From Rhizobium sp. WYJ-E13 (GTDB lineage Bacteria > Pseudomonadota > Alphaproteobacteria > Rhizobiales > Rhizobiaceae): a stretch of DNA of 64,000 nt. Under the pieces are notes generated by a model, which was not told the DNA's origin, made no database searches, and saw only the letters and a list, made by a program, of their open reading frames with translations. A program made the position numbers and the translations under genes. The stretch is from contig NZ_CP076853.1 of NCBI RefSeq assembly GCF_018987265.1, positions 2,666,001 to 2,730,000 on the forward strand. Reading direction: 5' to 3'. Positions 53,565 to 62,614 of this stretch are shown here, in pieces (positions within the stretch are counted from its first letter, which is position 1; each line of letters starts with the position of its first letter).

Positions 53565-54077
53565 ATGCGCCAACCCGCCACCACCACCGATATCCGGCGT
53601 GATCTCGTCGGCCTCCTGCCCCGCCTCCGCCGCTTTGCCATCACGCTCGCGGGAGAGACGGCTGCGGCCGATGAACTGGTCCAGGCGGTCTGTCTGCGCG
53701 CAATTTCCAAAGGGCATCAGTGGAACGGCGAAGGCCGGCTGGAAAGCTGGATCTATACGCTGGCCCGCCAGCAATGGGCGGAAGACAGCCGCAAGCGCAA
53801 GCCGCGACCGACTGCACGGGGTAATGTGACTGACATCCGCGACGCCATTCGCGATCGCGCAACGCTCGTCGATACCGATGCCCTGCACCGTATGCTGGCG
53901 GAGATGCCTGAGGGCGTGGCCAGCATCTTCGTGCTGATCGACGTGGAAGGGCACAGCTATCAGCAGGCAGCCGAAATCATGGGCATCACAATCGGCAGCA
54001 TTGCGGGTCAGCTTGCGACGGCACGACTCCATTTCGCCGCATTGTCCGGTCATAATCCGCCCGTCCACAGGTACTGA
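53565..54077 (+). CDS. ECF-family RNA polymerase sigma factor
   Basis: 170 aa from ATG 53565, with GGAAAG upstream. Region 2 (about 10-75; LPRLRRFAITLAGETAAADELVQAVCLRAI) and region 4 (about 110-160; GVASIFVLIDVEGHSYQQAAEIMGITIGSIAGQLATARLHF) are present. The next gene, five bases on, is a membrane anti-sigma factor, so the pair forms a regulated stress or envelope unit. The sigma group and promoter it reads are not determined. Confidence 0.9.
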   Translation: MRQPATTTDIRRDLVGLLPRLRRFAITLAGETAAADELVQAVCLRAISKGHQWNGEGRLESWIYTLARQQWAEDSRKRKPRPTARGNVTDIRDAIRDRATLVDTDALHRMLAEMPEGVASIFVLIDVEGHSYQQAAEIMGITIGSIAGQLATARLHFAALSGHNPPVHRY

Positions 54078-54082
54078 CTGAT

Positions 54083-54919
54083 TTGCTCGATTTCAAAAAA
54101 CAGCCGCTTGAAGCCCAGCTTGCCGCCCTCCTCGACGGCGAAACCACACCGGAACAAAAGCTGGACCTGGAAAACCGGCTCGCAATCGACGAAAACGCCC
54201 GCAAGATCTACGACAAGCTACGCCACGGCGTCGATTTCGGCCGCCGTAAACTGGACGACATGCTGAAGGAACCGGTCCCGTTGTCGCTTGTCCGCTCCAT
54301 CAAAAGCACGCAACCGCCGAAGACGCCGATCGCGCAACGCAATGCCCGCTTTCAGCTCAAGCTCGCGCCCAGCGGTCGCCAGGCGCTTGCCGTAGCTCTC
54401 ATTCTTTTCGTCGTCGGCGGTAGCATCGGTTATTTCATCGGCAATGCCCCGGATACGGATGACGCCACAAGAGTTGCGGCGCCCCAGATCAATACGAATG
54501 ACTGGTTGGGCGACGTCACCGCCTTCCAGCGGCTTCTCGTGCGCCAGCCGCGCCACCTCGTCGAAGTGCCGGCCTCGCAGTCCGAGGAAATCTCATCCTG
54601 GCTGACGACCGCAATCGGCGTACCGTTCCGTGTGCCGGATCTCTCGGCCGGATCCTGGACCTTCCAGGGCGCACGCGTGATCCTCGGCGACAGCCGCCCC
54701 GTCGGCCAGCTCGTCTATTCCAACACCGATGGCGACATCATCTCGATCTGCTTCCGCAAGGATGCACAGCCGCCGGAAACGGAAGACTTCAAGGAAACGA
54801 TCCGCGACGAGATCGGCCTCGTGACCTGGCACAATGCCGGCACCTCCTATGTGCTGGCCGGCCCCTCCGCCGAAGCCACGCTCGGCCAGCTTGCCATGGA
54901 AATCGCTGCCGAAATCTGA
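54083..54919 (+). CDS. Membrane anti-sigma factor
   Basis: 278 aa from a TTG start at 54083 (no strong alternative). The cytoplasmic start (about 1-90; LEAQLAALLDGETTPEQKLDLENRLAIDENAR) matches the short anti-sigma pattern but lacks a Cys/His zinc site. One membrane helix at about 100-120, then a periplasmic domain of about 150 residues. It probably holds the sigma factor until a periplasmic signal triggers release. Paired with the sigma gene. Confidence 0.85.
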   Translation: MLDFKKQPLEAQLAALLDGETTPEQKLDLENRLAIDENARKIYDKLRHGVDFGRRKLDDMLKEPVPLSLVRSIKSTQPPKTPIAQRNARFQLKLAPSGRQALAVALILFVVGGSIGYFIGNAPDTDDATRVAAPQINTNDWLGDVTAFQRLLVRQPRHLVEVPASQSEEISSWLTTAIGVPFRVPDLSAGSWTFQGARVILGDSRPVGQLVYSNTDGDIISICFRKDAQPPETEDFKETIRDEIGLVTWHNAGTSYVLAGPSAEATLGQLAMEIAAEI

Positions 54920-54974
54920 ATCTGACGAGATACGCAAGCGCAAGGCGAGCTCAATGAGCGGGCCGATTGCATCG

Positions 54975-55009
54975 TCAGGCCGCGTCACCCCGAGGCAGTC
55001 GCGGCCTGA
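54975..55009. terminator. Inverted repeat between anti-sigma gene and leuA
   Basis: TCAGGCCGCG and CGCGGCCTGA are perfect 10-bp inverted copies with a 15-base loop. It lies between two convergent genes and probably acts as a bidirectional transcript end, though no T-run follows. Confidence 0.6.
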
Positions 55010-55018
55010 TCAGAATGC

Positions 55019-56752
55019 TCAGGCCTTGCCGGCCTTCACGTCGAGGACGCGGTTAGCCGCGGACACGATTGCTTCGAGCGATGCGGCGACGATATTGGTG
55101 TTGATACCTGCGCCGAAGAGCTTGCCGCCCGGATAGGACGTCTCGACATAGGAGATGGCGGCGGCATTCGAGCCGTGCTGCAGCGAATGTTCCGAATAAT
55201 CCTCGACCGACATCTCGATGCCGAGATAGTGCGATAACGCATTGATGAAGCCATCGATCGGGCCGTTACCACGGCCTTCGATACGCTTGATCTCGCCATT
55301 GTCGGTGATCTCGGCCGCGACGATCCGCTGTCCCTTGTGCTCTGTATCGGGATAGGTGTGGTGGTCGACGAACTTCAGACGCCCACCCGGCTGCGTCACG
55401 TAGCGCTCGATGAAGCGGTCGTGGATGCGCTTGGAGGGAAGCTCCTTGCCTTCTTCGTCGGTGATGCGCTGGATGTCTTCGCGGAATTCGACCTGCAGGT
55501 TGCGCGGCAGGTTGAGCCCGTAATCCTGCTGCAGGATATAAGCGATGCCGCCCTTTCCGGACTGCGAATTGATGCGGATGATCGCCTCGTAGGAGCGGCC
55601 GACGTCACGCGGGTCGATCGGCAGATAAGGCACTTCCCAGACAGGATGGTTGGCGACCTGAGCAGCCTTCATGCCCTTGTTGATCGCATCCTGATGCGAG
55701 CCGGAAAAGGCCGTGTAGACCAGTTCGCCGACATAGGGATGACGCTCGGCGATCGCCATCTGGTTCGAATATTCGAACACTTCCTTGATGCGCTCGATAT
55801 CAGAGCAATCGATTTCCGGATCGACGCCCTGCGTGAACATGTTGAGCGCCATGGTGACGACATCGACATTGCCGGTGCGCTCGCCATTGCCGAAGAGCGT
55901 GCCTTCGACGCGGTCAGCGCCTGCCAGCAATGCCAGCTCGGCAGCAGCAATGCCGGTGCCGCGGTCATTATGCGGATGCAGCGAGATGATCAGGTTTTCT
56001 CTGTTATCGAGATTGCGGCACATCCATTCGATCTGGTCGGCATAGACGTTCGGCGTTGCCATTTCGACGGTCGAGGGCAGATTGATGATGAGCTTGTTGT
56101 CAGGCGTCGGCTTCACCACGTCGATGACGGCGTTGCAGATTTCCAACGCCACGTCGAGCTCGGTGCCGGTAAAGCTTTCGGGCGAATATTCGAAACGATA
56201 ACCACCGCCAGCCTTGGCTGCCATGTCGGTGATCATCCTAGCGGCATCGACGGCAATCTGCTTGATGCCTTGCACATCCTTGGCGAACACCACGCGGCGC
56301 TGCAATTCGCTGGTGGAATTATAGAAGTGCACGATCGGCCGGTTTGCGCCTTGAAGCGCGTCGAAGGTGCGCGTGATCAGCTCAGGCCGGCACTGCACCA
56401 GCACCTGCAGCGACACATCGTCGGGTACATTGCCCTCTTCGATGCACCAGCGGGCAAAATCGAAATCGGTCTGCGAGGCCGATGGGAAACCGATCTCGAT
56501 TTCCTTGAAACCCATTTCGAGCAGCAACTGGAACATGCGGGCCTTCCGGTCATGTCCCATCGGATCGACGAGCGCCTGATTGCCGTCGCGCAGGTCGACG
56601 GAGCACCAGATCGGCGCCTTGGTGATGGTCTTGGTCGGCCAGGTGCGGTCGGGAATGTTTACCTGCGGATAAGCCCGGTATTTCACGGCGGCGTCGGGCA
56701 TGCCCTTGGTGGAAGCAGCGCTTGCGGAGGATCGGCTGGTGTTCGTGTCCAT
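55019..56752 (-). CDS. leuA: 2-isopropylmalate synthase
   Basis: 577 aa from ATG 56750-56752 with GAGGAGA upstream. It condenses 2-oxoisovalerate with acetyl-CoA, the first committed step of leucine synthesis. WCSVDLRDGNQALVDP at the start of the TIM barrel has the catalytic Arg-Asp pair, LHPHNDRGTGIAAAELAL holds the metal-binding His pair (HPHND), and NGERTGNVDVVTMALN follows. A C-terminal regulatory domain of about 130 residues completes it. It is preceded by a leucine-rich leader peptide. Confidence 0.95.
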   Translation of the reverse strand: MDTNTSRSSASAASTKGMPDAAVKYRAYPQVNIPDRTWPTKTITKAPIWCSVDLRDGNQALVDPMGHDRKARMFQLLLEMGFKEIEIGFPSASQTDFDFARWCIEEGNVPDDVSLQVLVQCRPELITRTFDALQGANRPIVHFYNSTSELQRRVVFAKDVQGIKQIAVDAARMITDMAAKAGGGYRFEYSPESFTGTELDVALEICNAVIDVVKPTPDNKLIINLPSTVEMATPNVYADQIEWMCRNLDNRENLIISLHPHNDRGTGIAAAELALLAGADRVEGTLFGNGERTGNVDVVTMALNMFTQGVDPEIDCSDIERIKEVFEYSNQMAIAERHPYVGELVYTAFSGSHQDAINKGMKAAQVANHPVWEVPYLPIDPRDVGRSYEAIIRINSQSGKGGIAYILQQDYGLNLPRNLQVEFREDIQRITDEEGKELPSKRIHDRFIERYVTQPGGRLKFVDHHTYPDTEHKGQRIVAAEITDNGEIKRIEGRGNGPIDGFINALSHYLGIEMSVEDYSEHSLQHGSNAAAISYVETSYPGGKLFGAGINTNIVAASLEAIVSAANRVLDVKAGKA

Positions 56753-56772
56753 TGTCTTGTCTCCTCGTCCCG

Positions 56773-56908
56773 GCATTTGCCCGCGTCTTAGCCGATCATA
56801 TCTGGCTTGGCGACTGCAAATGCGGACCTTTGATCGGTCGTTTGGTCAATTTTGAGAGTGAGTCGCGAGGAGCGATGGCCGGGCGGGCTTTCGGCCGCCG
56901 GGCGCTCC
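56773..56908 (-). promoter_or_regulatory. Putative leuA attenuator hairpins
   Basis: Two stems lie in the 156 bases between leader peptide and leuA. The first (56869-56908) pairs GGAGCG with CGCTCC around a GC-rich inner stem and begins immediately before the leader's stop codon. The second (56773-56823) pairs GCATTTGC with GCAAATGC close to the leuA ribosome binding site. Neither is followed by a clear T-run, so control could act on translation or by a Rho-linked mechanism. Confidence 0.5.
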
Positions 56909-57034
56909 TCAAAGGACCCGGCAACCGCGCGTAAGGCCGAGGAGAAGAAGCGAGGTCAGGGCGCGCGTATTGTCACGCAATGCCGTGCGGCTGCGTGCAA
57001 TCGTCTCGGAAATCCGTGCGCTTGTGCTCTTCAT
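56909..57034 (-). CDS. Leucine-rich leader peptide of leuA
   Basis: 41 codons, ATG 57032-57034 to TGA 56909-56911. Residues 29-34 are L-L-L-L-G-L (CTT CTT CTC CTC GGC CTT), and the last sense codon is again CTT. There is no Shine-Dalgarno; the -10 lies seven bases before the ATG, so the transcript should start at or near the A of ATG. Such leaderless leader peptides are known for S. meliloti trpL. Inferred: ribosome stalling at low Leu-tRNA frees leuA expression. Confidence 0.65.
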   Translation of the reverse strand: MKSTSARISETIARSRTALRDNTRALTSLLLLGLTRGCRVL

Positions 57035-57070
57035 GACCGCGCTTATAACCTTCGGCGGAAATTCCGGCAA
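57035..57070 (-). promoter_or_regulatory. Promoter of the leuA leader
   Basis: On the minus strand TTGCCG (57065-57070) and TATAAG (57042-57047) are 17 bases apart. This is close to the sigma-70 consensus in both boxes and spacing. It lies just after the BenE-like gene's stop, whose coding end is at 57079. Confidence 0.65.
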
Positions 57071-57078
57071 CCCCTCAC

Positions 57079-58263
57079 CTATTTTTTCGTCATCCGCACA
57101 ATTCGAGACAGCGCAAGCATCAGTCCGCCGGCAACCAGCCCCCAGAAGGCGCCGGAAATGCCGCCGAAGGAAACGCCCGACGCCGTGACGAGGAAAGTGA
57201 TCGCCGCAGCCTCACGCGTATCCGGCGCCTGAAAGGCCGCCATGGCAGATCCGGAGAAGGCGCCGACAAGTGCGAGACCCGCCACGGCCTCGATCAGGAT
57301 CGGCGGCGCCAATGCGACAAAGGCCGTCACGGCGCCCGCAAGCAGGCCGAGAATGACGTAACCGATACCCGAAATCAGCGCTGCCCAATAGCGCCGCGAA
57401 GGATCGGCATGCGCATCCTGCCCGGCGCACATCGCCGCCGTGATCGCCGCCAGATTGATCGCATGCCCGCCGAAGGGCGCCGCCAGAAGCGAGAAGACGC
57501 CAGTGACGGCAAAGAGCGGTCCCGGCTTCGGATCATAGTGATTGACCTTCAGTACGGCGATGCCGGGAATGTTCTGCGACGCCATCGTCACGATGAAGAG
57601 CGGCAGGGCAATGGACACGAAGCCCGCAAGATTGAAAACCGGATGGACGATGTCGATGACAGGCACCAGCGACTGTTCGAGTGAAGCCAGCGCGCCCTCC
57701 GGAATATCGACACCGAAGGCCAGCACCATCACGAAGGCCACCAGCGCTGCCGGTACCGCCCAAAGGCGCTTGAAGGCGCCGACCACGATCCAGGTCAGAA
57801 TGATCGGCAATCCAAGCAGTGGATTGAAGGCGATCGCCTTCACCGGGGCAAAGCAGAGACCGAGCAAAACACCCGAGAGCATGGCATTGGCAAGCGGCGC
57901 GGGAATGGCGGCGACAGCCCGCCCGAGCGGCTTGAACAGCCCGGCAACGACGATCAGCACACCGCAGAGAATAAAGGCTCCGATAGCCGTATCGAAACCG
58001 CCGTCAATCGTGCCGATGCTCGCCAGCAGCGCCGCACCAGGGGTCGACCAGGCAATGCTGACCGGCAGGCGCGTGACGGCACTGAGCATGACGGCGCAAA
58101 GTCCCATGGAAATCGACAGCGCCATCAGCCCCGAAGCGGCCTGCGCATCGGTCGCCCCAACCGCCTGCAATCCGTGCAGCACCACAGCAAAGGAGCTGGT
58201 AAACCCGACGAACGCCGTCAACAGACCCATGAACAGGCTCTGGACGGAAAAATCTTTGAACAT
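57079..58263 (-). CDS. BenE-like benzoate/H+ symporter family transporter
   Basis: 394 aa from ATG 58261-58263. About 11-12 membrane helices; SMGLCAVMLSAVTRLPVSIAWSTPGAALLAS, GHAINLAAITAAMCAGQDAHADPSRR and FGGISGAFWGLVAG are typical of the BenE family. In known cases it imports benzoate with protons, but no aromatic catabolic genes are nearby and the substrate remains open. It is followed by the leuA leader promoter. Confidence 0.87.
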   Translation of the reverse strand: MFKDFSVQSLFMGLLTAFVGFTSSFAVVLHGLQAVGATDAQAASGLMALSISMGLCAVMLSAVTRLPVSIAWSTPGAALLASIGTIDGGFDTAIGAFILCGVLIVVAGLFKPLGRAVAAIPAPLANAMLSGVLLGLCFAPVKAIAFNPLLGLPIILTWIVVGAFKRLWAVPAALVAFVMVLAFGVDIPEGALASLEQSLVPVIDIVHPVFNLAGFVSIALPLFIVTMASQNIPGIAVLKVNHYDPKPGPLFAVTGVFSLLAAPFGGHAINLAAITAAMCAGQDAHADPSRRYWAALISGIGYVILGLLAGAVTAFVALAPPILIEAVAGLALVGAFSGSAMAAFQAPDTREAAAITFLVTASGVSFGGISGAFWGLVAGGLMLALSRIVRMTKK

Positions 58264-58453
58264 AGCGCGACTCCGGCTGCGAAGATTGCGCATGGAGCAG
58301 CATAAGAGAATTGCACGCAAGCCGGATTGCCGCCGGAAATGTTCGCCTGAGCGGCAATCCCCGAGATTACATCTCGCTAACTCGGCGGATATGGAAACGC
58401 CCCGCCTGCGGCTGGCAGACGGAGCGTAAGTTCAAAAAGAGATCAGCGAAAGA

Positions 58454-59041
58454 TCAGATTTCGCTCTGCGAGGTCACGACGCGAGCGACGAGACCATAGG
58501 CAACGGCGTCCTCGGCCGAGAGCCAGTAATCGCGGTCGATATCCTTGGCGATCTTTTCTTCCGTCTGACCGGTGGCTTTCGAGAAGATCTTGATCAGTCG
58601 CTCGTTCATCTTGATGATCTCGCGTGCCTGGATCTCGATGTCCGAAGCCATGCCGCGGGTGCCGCCGGACGGCTGGTGCAGCAGGAAGCGGGTATTCGGC
58701 AGGCAGATGCGGCGTTCTTTCGGAGCCGCGGCATAGATGAGCGCACCGGCAGAGGCGACCCAGCCCGTGCCGATCATCCAGACCTTCGGCTTGATGAACT
58801 TGATCATGTCATGAATGGAATCGCCGGATTCGACATGACCGCCGGGCGAATTCACGTAGATACGGATGTCTTCGTCATTGGCGGCAGCGAGCGCGACGAG
58901 CTGGGTGCAGACCTTCTGCGCCAGTTCCTGCGTAATCGGCCCGTAGATGAAGATCGAACGCGACTTGAAAAGGTTCGCCTCCGTTTCCTTGCCGAGCGGC
59001 AGTTCCTTCGTCTTTTCGTCCTGTTCTTCTTCTTCGTTCAT
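58454..59041 (-). CDS. clpP: Clp protease proteolytic subunit paralogue
   Basis: 195 aa from ATG 59039-59041, with GAGAGAGG upstream. The Ser-His-Asp triad can be placed: Ser in [11 protein letters not shown], His in [10 protein letters not shown], and Asp in [18 protein letters not shown]. The acidic start ([20 protein letters not shown]) and WVASAG in place of the usual ClpP GQAASM show it is a divergent ClpP2-type paralogue. A main clpP is expected elsewhere, next to clpX. It may mix with or modify the main protease. Confidence 0.9.
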   Translation of the reverse strand: MNEEEEQDEKTKELPLGKETEANLFKSRSIFIYGPITQELAQKVCTQLVALAAANDEDIRIYVNSPGGHVESGDSIHDMIKFIKPKVWMIGTGWVASAGALIYAAAPKERRICLPNTRFLLHQPSGGTRGMASDIEIQAREIIKMNERLIKIFSKATGQTEEKIAKDIDRDYWLSAEDAVAYGLVARVVTSQSEI

Positions 59042-59198
59042 TCGAACCTCTCTCACGTCCAATGCGGTTCCTCGCACATAGTGCGACTCAATGCGTAAAA
59101 CAATGCGGGAAAAAGAGGAAGCAGGAAGCGGTGAAGATATTCTTATGACAAACGGACGATATCATCGCATCCTCTGAAAAGACCGGGAGAAACGCAAA

Positions 59199-59909
59199 AT
59201 GACCTCCTCCCTACTGCGCGCAGCCGTACGCAACAACGCATACTGGTGCGACGCCGTCTGCAAGGCGCAGGGCTCGCCCGGCGAGTTCACGTCAACACTC
59301 TGGTTCCACCGCCGCGGCACGCCGCCCTTCTATCCCGATGCCATAACGCTGACAGAGACGGACGACGAAACGGCGGAGGCGATCGCCACGCTGGTCAATA
59401 GCGAGAAGCGCGACTGGGCGGTCAAGGACAGCTACGCGGCTGTCGATCTCGCACCACTCGGCTTCACGATCCTGTTCGAAGCCGAATGGATCGGTATGCG
59501 CACGCCAATCCCGGCACCATCCCCATTCACATGGCAGCGCATGGAAAGCGCCGCCGATCTTGCGCGATGGCAGGCGGAATGGGGCAAGGCGAACGGGCCG
59601 ATAACGCAGACGATCTTTACCGAGCCACTGCTGCATGATCCTGAAATCACTTTCCTGCTTGGTTTCGAGCACGGCCAACCGGTCGGCGGCGGGATCCTCA
59701 ATCACCATGCCGGCGTCGTCGGCCATTCCAACCTGTTTGCCGAGGACCGGCACGGTGAAGCCATCCGCCGCGGGCTGATCGCGCAGGCCGCCAGGCTCTA
59801 TCCGGGAGAACCGCTTGTCGGCTACGAACACGGCGACGACCTGGACGAGGCGCTGCGCACGGGCTTCGAACTTCTGGGGCCTCTACGCATCTGGCTGAAG
59901 GAGGCCTGA
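59199..59909 (+). CDS. Conserved hypothetical protein, GNAT-like
   Basis: 236 aa with GGGAG upstream. The first half (ITLTETDDETAEAIATLVNSEKRDWAVKDSYAAVDL) and second half (LGFEHGQPVGGGILNHHAGVVGHSNLF ... GEAIRRGLIAQAARLYPGEPLVGYE) resemble a two-lobed acetyltransferase fold, but the classical acetyl-CoA loop is not obvious. I cannot name a function. Single gene, divergent from clpP. Confidence 0.65.
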   Translation: MTSSLLRAAVRNNAYWCDAVCKAQGSPGEFTSTLWFHRRGTPPFYPDAITLTETDDETAEAIATLVNSEKRDWAVKDSYAAVDLAPLGFTILFEAEWIGMRTPIPAPSPFTWQRMESAADLARWQAEWGKANGPITQTIFTEPLLHDPEITFLLGFEHGQPVGGGILNHHAGVVGHSNLFAEDRHGEAIRRGLIAQAARLYPGEPLVGYEHGDDLDEALRTGFELLGPLRIWLKEA

Positions 59910-60024
59910 GCTTACTGAAATGTAAGCCGCCAAGGCTTTGAAATGCCCCAATCGCTTCCTAACTCAGCTTAACGCGGCCCTCCCGCCGAACGCTAAAGCC
60001 GCAGAACTTTAAAGGAGACAGGAC

Positions 60025-60777
60025 ATGTCACCGGAAGAACGCCAATTGCTGATCGCCCTCTTCGATCGCGTCCGTACCGCAGCCGCCACGCCGCGCGATC
60101 CGGAAGCCGAAGCGCTGATATCGGAAGCGACCCGTGTGCAACCCTCTGCCACCTATTATCTGGCACAGGCCGTCATCGTTCAGGAAAAGGGTCTGGAGGC
60201 AGCATCCAACCATATCAAGGAGCTCGAAGAGCGTGTCCGGCAGTTCGAAGCCGGCGCCGGTGATCACCGCCAGGCTGAACAGGGTGGTTTCCTGAGCTCC
60301 ATCTTCGGCAGCACGCAGACACAACAGCCGGCGCCCGCTCCCGGCCCATGGGGTGGCGCGCCGAGAGATAGCTATGAACAGCCGCGCGGCTATGACAACG
60401 CCCGCCAGATGCCGCAACAGCCTACCGGTCCCTGGACCCAGCAAGCCAATGCGCCCTCTGCCGGCGGCAGCTTCCTGCGCGGCGCGCTCGGCACGGCAGC
60501 CGGTGTCGCCGGCGGCATGCTGCTTGCCAATTCGCTTTCCGGCATCTTCGGCAACCACATGTCGTCGCTTGGCTGGGGCTCGCCTTTTGGCGGCGCCAAT
60601 CCCTTTGGCAATACCAGCAGCCCTGTCGAGGAAACTGTCATCAACAATTACTACGGCGACAACAGCCAAGCTGACGATAACCGAGCCGACGATAACGACA
60701 ATATCCAGCAGGCGGATTACGACGACAATGACGACGACTTTTCCGACGATTCCGGCAATGACACGACGGATGTTTGA
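60025..60777 (+). CDS. DUF2076 protein with acidic tail
   Basis: 250 aa with AAAGGAGA upstream. The helical N-terminal part (MSPEERQLLIALFDRVRTAA ... EALISEATRVQPSATYYLAQAVIVQEKGLEAA) is the DUF2076 family signature. The middle is Pro/Gln-rich and then Gly-rich (RGALGTAAGVAGGMLLANSLSGIF), and the last 45 residues are mostly Asp and Asn. The family is periplasmic-associated and uncharacterised; no signal peptide is visible here. Confidence 0.85.
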   Translation: MSPEERQLLIALFDRVRTAAATPRDPEAEALISEATRVQPSATYYLAQAVIVQEKGLEAASNHIKELEERVRQFEAGAGDHRQAEQGGFLSSIFGSTQTQQPAPAPGPWGGAPRDSYEQPRGYDNARQMPQQPTGPWTQQANAPSAGGSFLRGALGTAAGVAGGMLLANSLSGIFGNHMSSLGWGSPFGGANPFGNTSSPVEETVINNYYGDNSQADDNRADDNDNIQQADYDDNDDDFSDDSGNDTTDV

Positions 60778-60878
60778 GATCTGATGCGCTGGATGGGCGG
60801 CAGTAAGTTTTAAATTGCCGAACTGTTGCCCGGCACTTCGCTTTAGGCTCAGGGCGTTCGCCGCTGCAATCGATTCAA

Positions 60879-60925
60879 AGCAATTCCAGAAAAAGTGCCT
60901 GGCGGTTTTTCGTCCGGAATTGCGT
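60879..60925. repeat. Partial Rhizobium-type repeat, copy 3
   Basis: Only the first palindrome of copy 2 is present: AGCAATTCC and GGAATTGCGT flanking AAAGTGC and GCGGTTTTTCGTCC. Sequence after 60925 no longer matches. It is a half copy in the gap between the DUF2076 gene and queF. Confidence 0.7.
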
Positions 60926-60983
60926 TGAAGGAAGAACTATCGATTGGTCGGGCTGCGCCAGACCGCGGTTCACCCAACGCGGC

Positions 60984-61448
60984 TCACCCACGTCCGCGAT
61001 AGGTCGCAACGCCTTGATCCGGCAGCCATACACCTTCCGGCGGCTTGCCGGTCTGCCAGAAAACGTCGATCGGAATGCCGCCGCGCGGATACCAGTAGGC
61101 GCCGATGCGCAGCCACTTCGGGTCGAGCAACTCAACGATGCGCTTGGCGATGTAAATCGAGCAATCCTCGTGGAAAGCGCCGTGATTGCGGAAGGAATGC
61201 AGGAAGAGCTTCAGCGATTTCGATTCCACGAGCCATTCGTTCGGAATGTAGTCGATGACGATATGGGCGAAATCCGGCTGACCGGTCATGGGGCAGAGCG
61301 ACGTGAATTCCGGTGCAGTGAAGCGCACGACATAATCGGTGCCGGCATGGTTGGCAGGCACCTTTTCGAGGACCGCTTCTTCGGGGTTCTTTGCGGTTTC
61401 CGTCTGCTGGCCCAGCATCGAAAGGCTGGAAACGTCTGTCTTCGGCAT
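60984..61448 (-). CDS. queF: NADPH-dependent 7-cyano-7-deazaguanine reductase
   Basis: 154 aa, the short form. It reduces preQ0 to preQ1 in queuosine synthesis. The catalytic Cys is in [11 protein letters not shown], the NADPH-binding motif is [21 protein letters not shown], and CSIYIAKRI follows. Its ATG overlaps the stop codon of the CDF gene by one base, so the two are co-expressed although functionally unrelated. No preQ1 riboswitch was seen. Confidence 0.95.
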   Translation of the reverse strand: MPKTDVSSLSMLGQQTETAKNPEEAVLEKVPANHAGTDYVVRFTAPEFTSLCPMTGQPDFAHIVIDYIPNEWLVESKSLKLFLHSFRNHGAFHEDCSIYIAKRIVELLDPKWLRIGAYWYPRGGIPIDVFWQTGKPPEGVWLPDQGVATYRGRG

Positions 61449-62362
61449 TACGCCTCCTTGATCACTTTGACGCGGATACCGTGAGCTTTTTCGCCCTCCG
61501 GCTCCACGTGAATGGCAATTGTCGCGCCCGCATGCGCTGCGCGAATGGCATCTTCAAGGCGGTCGCAAATATCATGGGCTTCGCGAACCGTCATCTTGGC
61601 AGGCACAACCAGATGGAAATCGACGAAGGTCACCGAACCGGCGCGCCGCGTCTTCAGATCATGCACCCCGATCGAGCCTGCCGCATGGGTGGCGATCACC
61701 TGCTTGATCGCCTCCTCCTCCTGTGGCTCGACCGCCTGGTCCATCAGCCCGCCGATCGACTGAGAAATCACCTTCCAGCCCTGATACAGGATGTTGAGCG
61801 CAACCAGAATGGCAAGAACGGGGTCGAAGATCGCATAGCCCGTCGCAAGCGCCAGAAGCAGGCCAACGAGAACGCCAACGGAAGTGACCACATCCGACAT
61901 GATGTGCTGCCCATCCGCCGTCAAAGCCGCAGAACGGTGCTTTCGCCCGGTACGGATCAAAAGCTGCGCCCAAATGGCATTGATAACCCCGGCGGCGAAG
62001 TTGATCGCAAGACCCAGAACCGGAGCTTCGAGCATGCGCGGATCGGCAAGCTGGCCGACAGCTGCCTCGACGATCAGCAGCGCCGCGACGACGATCATCA
62101 CCCCTTCGGTGACGGCAGAGAGATATTCCGCCTTGTGATGACCAAAGGGATGGTCGTGGTCGGCCGGTTTCTGCGCATAGCGGATGACGAAGAAGGCGAT
62201 GAAAGCCGCCACCACATTGACGAAGGATTCCAGCCCGTCCGAGAGCAGCGCCACGGAGCCCGTCACCCACCAGGCGACCATCTTGAGTCCCATCACACCG
62301 AGCGACACGGGGATGCCCCAGAACGCCAGGTTCCGAACCGTGAGATTGCCCTCGTCGTTCAT
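61448..62362 (-). CDS. Cation diffusion facilitator transporter
   Basis: 304 aa from ATG 62360-62362, with GGGGGAT upstream. Six membrane helices; [14 protein letters not shown] and [15 protein letters not shown] are the first metal-site motifs, and [19 protein letters not shown] the second. A C-terminal cytoplasmic metal-binding domain (about 210-300) follows. Members export Zn2+, Fe2+ or Co2+; the ion cannot be assigned. Operon with queF. Confidence 0.92.
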   Translation of the reverse strand: MNDEGNLTVRNLAFWGIPVSLGVMGLKMVAWWVTGSVALLSDGLESFVNVVAAFIAFFVIRYAQKPADHDHPFGHHKAEYLSAVTEGVMIVVAALLIVEAAVGQLADPRMLEAPVLGLAINFAAGVINAIWAQLLIRTGRKHRSAALTADGQHIMSDVVTSVGVLVGLLLALATGYAIFDPVLAILVALNILYQGWKVISQSIGGLMDQAVEPQEEEAIKQVIATHAAGSIGVHDLKTRRAGSVTFVDFHLVVPAKMTVREAHDICDRLEDAIRAAHAGATIAIHVEPEGEKAHGIRVKVIKEA

Positions 62363-62614
62363 ATCATCCCCCTGCGGATGCGAATGAATTGCAGCATCTA
62401 AGCCATTGAAACGCAAAACCGCCCACGCGGGAATCGCGCAGGCGGCCAATGCGGGTGATATGGGCAATCCGGTCCAAAAAGTCAAAGGCCTTGCAGATTA
62501 AAACAGGGGTAAGTTCTTCCCGAGTGAATGGCGTTCTCTACGCTGCGTCGCATGATTGACGCCGCCTACATAAGCACTTATATAACTTGTTATTAAATTT
62601 GAAGAGGAACCGGT

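Noticed and set aside
62363..62614. Search for a metal or preQ1 riboswitch before the CDF-queF operon
   Set aside because: No conserved pseudoknot or loop pattern seen; the region looks like ordinary divergent promoters.
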